64,000 nucleotides of DNA from Arachis hypogaea (lineage: Eukaryota; Streptophyta; Magnoliopsida; Fabales; Fabaceae), in assembly GCF_003086295.3 (NCBI RefSeq), contig NC_092038.1, positions 105,555,837-105,619,836 of the forward strand. The letters run 5' to 3'. The notes beneath the pieces were generated by a model. The model searched no databases, was not told the DNA's origin, and saw only the letters and a program-made list of their open reading frames with translations. The position numbers and the translations under genes are program-made. How positions within the stretch are numbered: position 1 is the first letter of the stretch; each line of letters begins with the position of its first letter. Positions 56,845-64,000 of the stretch are shown one piece after another.

Positions 56845-58482
56845 TCATTTGTTGCTTGGTTCTTTTTGATTCTTGGGGTCCTGCTTCTTCTTGCTTCTTA
56901 CCTCTTTTTGACCACTTGTACTTCCTTTATCTTTTCTCGTGAGCTTTGTCCAGAATCCAGCCTTTTTCATTGTTTCTTCCACCCCTTTTTCCAGGATCAT
57001 CGCCTTGTTTATTTCTCCTTCTTTTCTCCCTTTGAAATACTCATCAAAAGATGGGAATGCTGGGTCCATCTTGTGTAGATGTTCCCCTATGTAGTTAAGC
57101 TTGATTTGAGAACTGATGTTGTAATCAGCTTGGACTGAGTGTCTTGCATTCTGCAAAGTGGTGGCTTCTTTGATTGCAAAGATACTGGCATCTTGGTGTT
57201 GGCATATGTGGCTGAGGGATTCCTGTAATTGTAAGTTCTGTTCTCTTTGCAGATCTAGGAATCTTGATTCAAAGTTCCTTTGCATATCCATTATTTTGAG
57301 GTGAAAGTCCTCTTGCCTCTCTTGAGACCTCATGTATTGTTGAGACATTCCTTCCATGATTTCCTGCATTCTGCTCATATCCATGGGGTCTCTGGGAACT
57401 TGTTGCCTTCTTTCTGGACTTCTTTGCTCTTCTTGCTCTTCTTCTCCTTGTTGCTCTGCTTCTTGCTCCTCTTCTGCTTGTTGCCCTTCTTCATTTCTTC
57501 TTTTTATATGTCTTGGGGGAGTTGGGCTAAGAGTCATTCTGTGAGCAGTTATGGCCATTCCAGGATATAGCCAATTAGGTCTTTCATCTTCAAGTCGTAC
57601 TTGAGCTTGGATGCATAGTCTGATGATGGTGCTAGGGAAGTGGAGCCAAGAGTCAGGGTCACTTTTCTCACTAAACTCTTGTATCTGTTCAGCAATGAGT
57701 TTATGAACTTTGATCTCCCCTCCCACCATAATGCAATATAGCAAGATGGCTCTTTTAGGGACTATTTCTGAAGAGTTTGCAGTGGGTAGGATGGATCTCC
57801 TAACTATTGCATACCACCCTTTAGCTTCAGGTGTTAGGTCTCCCCTTCTCAAGACTCTTGGAGCCCCCTTTGTTTTTCTCACCCATTCAGCTCTGATGGC
57901 GCAAAGGTCTTCAGCAATAGTCGAATAGTCAGGTTCTCCTACCATCCTTTCCTCATAACTTGCTTGGCTGAAACGTATGTTTTTCAAGCCAAGAGCTTTC
58001 ATGATTGCCTTAGGGCTGAAGTCAACTTCCACCCCTCTCACATAGCTTTTGTATGTAGGTTCCATGGTTGTATCCTCCCTTACTGCATTTGCATAAAACT
58101 CCTTCACCAGGTTGATGTTGATTTTAGTGATTGGCTTAGTCAGGAGCTCCCACTTCCTCTTTTTGATCTTCTCCCAAATACTTGGGAACTCATCCTTTTC
58201 AAGGTCAAAGGGAACCTCAGCTAGTACCCTTTTACGTCTCATCCATTCGGCTTGAATCTCATGGAAAACTGATTTGTATTTCCATGCATCAAATTCCCTT
58301 TCCTCCTCCATGGGTTGCTTGTCTTTTCTTCTTTTGTGGCTAGATGAGGCTGCCATTGGTTCTTTAGTTTTGGAGAGTAACAAGCTAAGGTTGACAAGGT
58401 GAAGTAAGAAAGTGTTGTTAGAAGTGTGGTGAGGTTGTTTTCGGCAATAGATAGTTATGCTATGATGAAAGGAAATGTGCAA
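56845..58482 (-). CDS. Unit 4 second ORF, intact
   Basis: 545 codons, likely start Met43 (58356). Same domains as unit 1. Private differences: LLYCIMVGG for LLHCIMVGG, AQVRLEDER for AQVPLEDER and KLTRKD for KLVRKD. It keeps HLKIMDM as in unit 1. Confidence 0.75.
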   Translation of the reverse strand: MHISFHHSITIYCRKQPHHTSNNTFLLHLVNLSLLLSKTKEPMAASSSHKRRKDKQPMEEEREFDAWKYKSVFHEIQAEWMRRKRVLAEVPFDLEKDEFPSIWEKIKKRKWELLTKPITKININLVKEFYANAVREDTTMEPTYKSYVRGVEVDFSPKAIMKALGLKNIRFSQASYEERMVGEPDYSTIAEDLCAIRAEWVRKTKGAPRVLRRGDLTPEAKGWYAIVRRSILPTANSSEIVPKRAILLYCIMVGGEIKVHKLIAEQIQEFSEKSDPDSWLHFPSTIIRLCIQAQVRLEDERPNWLYPGMAITAHRMTLSPTPPRHIKRRNEEGQQAEEEQEAEQQGEEEQEEQRSPERRQQVPRDPMDMSRMQEIMEGMSQQYMRSQERQEDFHLKIMDMQRNFESRFLDLQREQNLQLQESLSHICQHQDASIFAIKEATTLQNARHSVQADYNISSQIKLNYIGEHLHKMDPAFPSFDEYFKGRKEGEINKAMILEKGVEETMKKAGFWTKLTRKDKGSTSGQKEVRSKKKQDPKNQKEPSNK

Positions 58483-59468
58483 GAAGGAGATTTGGTGGTG
58501 TGGAGCTCGTTCCCCAATTGCTTCTTTTTAGTGCAAGCAAGTGAAAAATGGACGGCTAGGGAAATTTGTGAAGGATGGCTTGATGGTAAATATATGAATT
58601 AGGGAAAAAGGACGAATTGCTTTTCACTTTCTTGGAAGTATTCTAGGTGCATTAGGTTGTACATGTAGCTATCTTTTCATGCAAAACTTCTTTTTCCCAT
58701 TTGTTAGTTTCAAAGATTTTTGAACTTCCTTTTTGACCAAGCACCGTGCCTCCCCCTTTGTCTTTTTCCTCCATTATTATCCTTCCTTTTGTACCTGCAC
58801 AAACAAACAAATTTGCTATCATTTCTTTCGGTCATGTGAATGAGGAATAGCATTTGCACATGTTTTTCATTCTTTTTGAATTGTAGATCAATGATTAACT
58901 TTATGAGCTTATAGCCGTGACTTTTTATATGTATGCACACTTATTATTGGACACCAAACTTAGTGTTTGGTAATGTCTCCTGATGACATGAAATCCATGT
59001 TGGTTGTCCTTAATGAATGTGCATAATTCTAGTAAATCATAGTCATTTTGGCTCTTTGATCCTAAACAATTTTACTACCTAAAGTAATTGAAATCAAAGT
59101 ATTAAAACATGCAAATGGTGTACTTGTCATGAATTTCTAAATCCAGAGGAACTTCTTGCTTTTCATTAACTGTGTTCAAAGAGGAACACCAAACTTAATG
59201 TTTGGTTATGCACCTTAAATGAAAGATTGAATACAATTTGATAAGATTTGGGGATGCCTTCAGGCACACCAAACTCAGAGACCAATTGTATTTTATATGC
59301 AATGTTTAGTGCACCTTATCAACAGTTGTCCTGAGGATTCAAGTTCATGCATAAGAGACCATGCTTTATTAGATGTAGAGTAAAGCAATAAGAGTAAGGA
59401 TACTAAAAACATGGGTTGCCTCCCATGAAGCGCTTCTTTAACGTCACTAGCTTGACGGTTGTCCCTTG

Positions 59469-62303
59469 TTAGGGTGGATTGTAGTGCTTGATGTCTTCTC
59501 TTCTTACTATGAAAACATCCCCATTTGATTCCTTTATGACTTCCAAATGTTCCATAGAAAGAACTTTCCTGATTGTGAACACTTGAGGGAGCTGGGAAGG
59601 AATGGTTTTGAGGCCAGGTGGGATTGGCAGATAATGACTTGATATCACTTCATCTCCCGGAGAGAAACCTTCAGTGGGAATTTTCTTGTTTCTCCACCCT
59701 CTTGGCACTTTCTTTACAATTCTTCCTTCTCTCTTGAGGACTTCTTCATTGACTCTTATGCCAGGAGGTTCCTTCTTATCTGTTTCTTTTAATTCTTGTG
59801 GCTTTAACTCTTGCAATTCTTGTTTGCCTTCCAAGGACTGTTTTAGAGTTTCAGTTGCTGGATTGCTTTCCTCCAAACAGAGATGGCTACTATCATCCTT
59901 AGGCTTTTCAGATTCTAGTTCAGGCTCAGATGCAGGTTTGAAAACATGGAAAATGAGCTGTTCATCATGTATTCTCAAAATTAGCTCTCCTTGTTCTACA
60001 TCTATGAGCGCTCTAGCAGTGGCTAGAAATGGCCTTCCCAGAATGATAGGGTGTAAGTAGCTTTCCTCCATGTCCAAAATGACAAAGTCTGTGGGGAAGA
60101 AATAATTTCCCACTTTCACCAGCACATTCTCAACTACCCCTTCAGCTTGCTTTTGAGTTTTATCAGCCAGTTGTATGATTACATCAGTGGATCTTACCTC
60201 ATTCAGTTGTAGCCTCTTCATAAGAGTCAGAGGCATCACATTTATGCTAGCTCCTAGATCACAGAATCCCCTGTCAATTTTTGTTTCCCCTATGATGCAG
60301 GGGATATGAAAACTTCCTGGGTCTGTTTTCTTAGAGACTATGTCCTTCTTGATGAGTGCACTGCATTCTTTGTTCATGATTACAGTTTGTCCTCCCTTCA
60401 AAACTCTTTTCTTGCTCAGCAATTCCTTCAAATACTTGATATGTGTAGGCATCTGCTGGAGGATCTCAAGAAAGGGAATATTGATATGGAGAGACTTAAA
60501 TGTCTCTAGGAACCTTGAATATGTTTTCCCTTTTTCACCTCCTCCTAACCTCTGAGGAAATGGTGCTTTTGGTTGGTATGTTTCCAGCGTGCCTTCCTTT
60601 TGCTTTTCCTTGGCTTGCTCAGTTTCACTTTCCTGCTTAGCTTCTTCCACACCTTCTTTCAAGATTTCTAACTCCTTTTCTGAGGGTCTGATTCCTTCTT
60701 CTTCTGAGACTTCCTTCAATATGGTGATGGCCTTGCATTCTTCCCATCTCACTCCCTTTTGTTCCCCCTTAGGATTCTTTTCTGTGTCACTAGGGAATAC
60801 TGCAGTTGACTTGGGAGCCTGTTGAGATAGTTCTCCTACTCGAGCCTCCATCCACTTGAGTTTTTCGCCATGGTTCCTTAAGGTCGATCTCACATCATCC
60901 CTAAAGCTTTTCAACTCACTTATGTCCTGGCCCATGTTTACTAACCTTCCTTCTATCCTGTTTAATTGATCTTGAAATTGTTGGTTTGGATTAGGTTGGG
61001 CAGGTTGATTATTTTGGCCATGATATGGTGGTTGGGAGTAAGTGTTTTGTGTGGTTTGGTATGATCTTTGGTTGGAGTTTTGGTATGTGGAATTGTTATG
61101 TTGGTTGTGGTTGTAAGGTTTGTGGTTTTGTGGTTGGCTTTGCTGGTTTCCCCACCCAAAATTTGGGTGGTTTTTCCATCCTGGGTTGTAAGTGTTGGAA
61201 TGTGGATCATATGATTGCCTTTGTTGGTTTCCCACATAGTTGGCCTCTTCCCAATCATTTCCTTCAGTGCTTACTTCCTCTTGATCTTGTGTGTGTATTG
61301 CAACCACTTGCTTTGTGTCCAATTTCCTGGTGAGCTCTGCTAGTTGCTTGGCAAACACCTTGTTTTGTGCTAGAATTGTATCAACATGGTTCAGCTCCAT
61401 GACTCCCTTAGTGTTGTGCCTCTCTGAAGCATAGTAGTACTCATTCTCAGCCACTGTCTCAATCACTTCAATGGCTTCTTCCACAGTCTTTTTCCTGTTC
61501 AATGAACCTCCTGATGAATGGTCTACAGCCTTCCTTGATTCATAAGAAAGTCCATCATAGAAAATATGCAATTGCACCCAGTCAGGAAACATGTTTGGTG
61601 GGCATTTCCTTGTCAACTCTTTGAACCTCTCCCATGCCTCGTAGAGCGTCTCACCATCTTGTTGTCTAAAAGTCTGAACCTCAGATCGAAGCCTATTGAC
61701 CTTTTGTGGGGGGTAGAAACGTGCCAAAAACTTGCTCTCCACCTCATCCCAGGTTGTTAGGCTGTCCCTTGGGAATGATTCCAGCCACTTGGCTGCCTTG
61801 TCCCTAAGTGAAAATGGGAACAAGAGCAGTTTATAGGCATCTTCCTGGACTCCATTGGACTTCACTGTGTCACAAATTCTCAGGAATTTGGTGAGATGTT
61901 GATTTGGATCTTCATTAGCACTCCCACCAAATGAACAATGATTCTCCACCAATGATATGAGCTGTGGTTTGAGTTCAAAATTGTTGGCCTGAATGGGTGG
62001 TTTCTGAATGCTACTACCACAATTCCCAGAGGTTGGGTTTATGTATGAACCAAGAACCCTCCTCTCAGGAATGGCATTGTTTCCATCAACCCTCTCATGG
62101 TTGTGAACTTCTCTATCCATGTTGAGATCTAGAGCTTCCTCAAAATTGTCCTCAGATTCTCCTTCAGATTCTTCTTCTCCCAGTACCCTCTTCCTTCTTG
62201 CTTCCCTTCTAAGTCTATGAAGGGTCCTCTCTGGTTCGGTATATGGCGGAGTTGATGCCTCTCCTCTCCTACCTGTCATACAAGAACACACCACAAGCAA
62301 CAA
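59469..62303 (-). CDS. Unit 4 gag-protease polyprotein, 944 codons
   Basis: Full length and open like unit 1, with likely start Met9 (62279), Retrotrans_gag core, Asn/Gln-rich region, coiled coil, retropepsin with CDLGASINVMP and the integrase-like tail. Differences from unit 1 include SDTEKNPK for SDTKKNPK and EKELEILKE for EKESEILKE. This unit lies next to the only canonical PBS, so its transcript, if driven from LTR5, would start from a mostly deleted LTR. Confidence 0.9.
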   Translation of the reverse strand: MLLVVCSCMTGRRGEASTPPYTEPERTLHRLRREARRKRVLGEEESEGESEDNFEEALDLNMDREVHNHERVDGNNAIPERRVLGSYINPTSGNCGSSIQKPPIQANNFELKPQLISLVENHCSFGGSANEDPNQHLTKFLRICDTVKSNGVQEDAYKLLLFPFSLRDKAAKWLESFPRDSLTTWDEVESKFLARFYPPQKVNRLRSEVQTFRQQDGETLYEAWERFKELTRKCPPNMFPDWVQLHIFYDGLSYESRKAVDHSSGGSLNRKKTVEEAIEVIETVAENEYYYASERHNTKGVMELNHVDTILAQNKVFAKQLAELTRKLDTKQVVAIHTQDQEEVSTEGNDWEEANYVGNQQRQSYDPHSNTYNPGWKNHPNFGWGNQQSQPQNHKPYNHNQHNNSTYQNSNQRSYQTTQNTYSQPPYHGQNNQPAQPNPNQQFQDQLNRIEGRLVNMGQDISELKSFRDDVRSTLRNHGEKLKWMEARVGELSQQAPKSTAVFPSDTEKNPKGEQKGVRWEECKAITILKEVSEEEGIRPSEKELEILKEGVEEAKQESETEQAKEKQKEGTLETYQPKAPFPQRLGGGEKGKTYSRFLETFKSLHINIPFLEILQQMPTHIKYLKELLSKKRVLKGGQTVIMNKECSALIKKDIVSKKTDPGSFHIPCIIGETKIDRGFCDLGASINVMPLTLMKRLQLNEVRSTDVIIQLADKTQKQAEGVVENVLVKVGNYFFPTDFVILDMEESYLHPIILGRPFLATARALIDVEQGELILRIHDEQLIFHVFKPASEPELESEKPKDDSSHLCLEESNPATETLKQSLEGKQELQELKPQELKETDKKEPPGIRVNEEVLKREGRIVKKVPRGWRNKKIPTEGFSPGDEVISSHYLPIPPGLKTIPSQLPQVFTIRKVLSMEHLEVIKESNGDVFIVRREDIKHYNPP

Positions 62304-62530
62304 ACAAGTGGAATACTCTTGGTTAATGGAAGAGTATGGTTAGAGCAGTTGAGGAATTAATTCAAATAGTTAGTGGGTCAGTGAGTTAGTTGCTTGAATT
62401 TAAAGGCATAAAGAAAGAAAGCAAATAACAGAGTGCAGAAATTAAAATCAACAAGTAACTGAATTAACAAAACAATAAAAATGCTCAATCTAGTTAACTC
62501 CCAATTTGAGAATTGTCAATCGAAAACCAA

Positions 62531-62548
62531 TCCCCGGCAACGGCGCCA
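62531..62548 (-). other. Unit 4 PBS, canonical tRNA-Asp type
   Basis: On -: TGGCGCCGTTGCCGGGGA, identical to the PBS at 20318-20335 and different from units 1-3. Confidence 0.92.
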
Positions 62549-62554
62549 TAAACT

Positions 62555-62845
62555 TGATACTAGCATAACCTTGTTGCTTCCTTGCCTAGCCTCTTCTTCC
62601 CTGAAATCATCCACACAATTGCATCAAAGTCTTGCAAAATTTCATGAGAATTCTTCCATTCATAGCATTCAAGTAATATAACTAAAAACTCATGGAATTT
62701 GCATCAAAATTACACTGTTTGGATGATTCCTTACTTTGTTGTTCATTTAACCATTCTTGGTTACTTTAAGCTCAAGAAAATGCATAAAACAACTAAAACT
62801 AACAGAAAAATGCTAGTGAAACTAGCCTAAGATGCCTTGGCATCA
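62555..62845 (-). repeat. LTR5, internally deleted (291 bp)
   Basis: Keeps the first ~19 bases on + (TGATACTAGCATAACCTTG) and the last ~270 bases, ending GGCATCA. About 1,950 bp are missing, including the TATA box and all nine hairpins. The junction lies at a TTG shared by both sides. The outer target duplication follows directly. Confidence 0.9.
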
Positions 62846-62850
62846 ATAAT
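62846..62850. repeat. Right target duplication (ATAAT) of the whole array
   Basis: ATAAT follows the LTR5 end GGCATCA and matches 24728-24732. Confidence 0.88.
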
Positions 62851-63515
62851 TAGTCATTATTTTTATTTAGTTAACCCTCAACGAATGAAGGAAAGTCAAA
62901 TTAAAAGTCAACCTCTATTCATAAGTCCTAATCCTCTCCCTTGGGAAGGATTAGAGTTAGTGACTAACAAGCCAACCAACAATGAACCAATTACAATTGA
63001 ACTCTTGAGTATTCCAACTCAAGGTTCTCCTTTTAATCAACTCCCAATCAAGTTGGAAAACTACTCCATCATCATAAATGTGGACTTCACAAAATCAATG
63101 GGGAAAATAAAAAGAGACAAAATAAACAATAATGAAAGAGATTAATTAAAAGTAAAAATAGTTTTGTATTAATAAACTCTGAAAATAATCCAATATCAAC
63201 TCTGGACAAATTAAGAATATGGAAGAGTAAATGAAAAGTAAATAACAAACTATAATGACCAGTTCCGGAGGTAGACTATTCTCAAAAGCCAAAGCCAAAA
63301 AATCTTCAAATCCTAAATTATGGATGTCAAAAGAGATACCTAGGGGAGGAGTAAAATCAGATCTAAAAACTAGAAATTATGCGGAATGAATTCTTCTCCT
63401 TGTCTCTACATGTTTCCTGGCTCTAATCTGTGTTTCTGGGCCGAAAACTGGGTTGAAACGCGGCCCAGAATCTATGCTAGCGACTTCTGTAATTCTGCAG
63501 ATCGCGCACGTCACA
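62851..63515. mobile_element. Right half of the older LTR-like sequence hosting the array
   Basis: Noncoding continuation of 24411-24732. It contains CAGTTCCGGAGGTAGACT, GATGTCAAAAGAGATACC and, near 63438, GGGCCGAAAACTGGGTTGAA, which I associate with Arachis LTR text. It stops where the inverted LTR begins at 63516. The 102-codon ORF at 62837 has no known domain. Confidence 0.55.
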
Positions 63516-64000
63516 TGGTGCATGAAATTGTGATCTCTAGTAATGGCATTCAACCTGGTATGCATGTTTATAACTCAGCACTTTCTTCACAACTTCGCAC
63601 AACTAACCAGCAAGTGCACTGGGTCGTCCAAGTAATAAACCTTACGTGAGTAAGGGTCGATCCCACGGAGATTGTTGGTATGAAGCAAGCTATGGTCATC
63701 TTATAAATCTTAGTTAGGCGGATAATATATGGTTATGGAGTTTTCGAATAATAGTAATAAATAAACAGAAAATAAAGATAGAAATACTTATGTAGATCAT
63801 CGATGGGAATTTCAGATAGGCGTATGAAGATGTTGTGCTCCTTCTGAATCTCTGCTTTCCTACTACCCTCATCCAATCCTTCTTACTCCTTTCCATGGCA
63901 AGCTGTATGTAGGGTGTCACCGTTGTCAATGGCTACATCCCATCCTCTCAGTGAAAAAGGTCCAAATGCTCTATCACAGCACGGCTAATCATCTGTCGGT
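63516..64000 (-). mobile_element. LTR on -, related to the LTR at 18551, cut by window end
   Basis: On + it begins TGGTGCATGAAATTGTGATC, the complement of the 3' end of the LTR at 18551-20311. It continues with GCAAGTGCACTGGGTCGTCC and GGTCGATCCCACGGAG (complement of 20154-20225) and with the complement of about 19840-20090. No PBS lies to the left of 63516, so this may be a solo or truncated LTR; the rest is outside the window. Confidence 0.8.

Larger units (their letters stand above)
24733..62845 (-). mobile_element. Tandem array of a non-autonomous Athila-like LTR retrotransposon
   Basis: The assembled order is LTR1 (24733-26973), unit 1 internal, LTR2 (33720-35960), unit 2 internal, LTR3 (42684-46866, containing the gap), unit 3 internal, LTR4 (53569-55809), unit 4 internal and LTR5 (62555-62845, internally deleted). 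Start-to-start periods are 8987, 8964, 10885 (with the gap) and 8986 bp. Units share near-identical sequence; each has PBS, gag-pro ORF, conserved motif and second ORF on -. No reverse transcriptase, RNase H or integrase core is present, so the element depends on a partner. One 5-bp duplication encloses the array. Confidence 0.9.

Overview
The window is plant nuclear DNA made almost entirely of transposable elements. I found no host gene, tRNA, rRNA or CRISPR array. Several LTR sequences (an LTR start TGATGAGCGGATAATTTATA at 18551, tRNA-Asp-type primer sites, many GGCGTTTAACGCC-type palindromes, ACGCGT-rich blocks) look like legume retroelements. From memory they fit peanut and its relatives (Arachis) best; that assignment is inference.

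Layout. 1-1851: 3' part of a Ty3-type LTR on +. About 1990-2540: decayed RNase H piece of a LINE on +. About 2640-15070: one old LINE on -, in the order ORF1, endonuclease, reverse transcriptase, zinc finger, RNase H. It is split by a hAT transposon (3274-6846, with TIRs and an 8-bp TSD) and by a 3.57-kb solo LTR (10950-14523, TSD TTATC). About 15370-18545: nearly full-length but broken RTE-clade non-LTR element on -, with a (TTG)n tail. 18551-~24410: gag-pro retrotransposon on + with one LTR, a PBS and a gag-protease reading frame broken by four stops and a frameshift. 24411-24732 and 62851-63515: two halves of an older LTR-like sequence. 63516-64000: inverted LTR related to the one at 18551.

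The main feature is 24733-62845, a head-to-tail array of one Athila-like, non-autonomous LTR retrotransposon on -. The assembly shows LTR-internal repeated four times (period about 8,987 bp) and closed by a deleted fifth LTR, all flanked by one 5-bp duplication, ATAAT. One insertion therefore seems to have grown by recombination between LTRs. Each unit has a tRNA-Asp PBS, a gag-protease ORF (944 codons, intact in units 1 and 4), a conserved noncoding motif, a second ORF (545 codons, intact in units 1, 2 and 4) with a plant-transposon-protein-like domain, and a 2,241-bp LTR. No unit carries reverse transcriptase, RNase H or the integrase core, so movement would need a partner element.

Every LTR carries nine near-perfect 44-48-bp inverted repeats in U3, upstream of a TATA box. 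The LTR at 18551 has shorter palindromes with the same core in the same promoter-relative place. A placeholder of exactly 1,000 N (44511-45510) lies in the third LTR, inside error-rich sequence, so the true number of units is not established.
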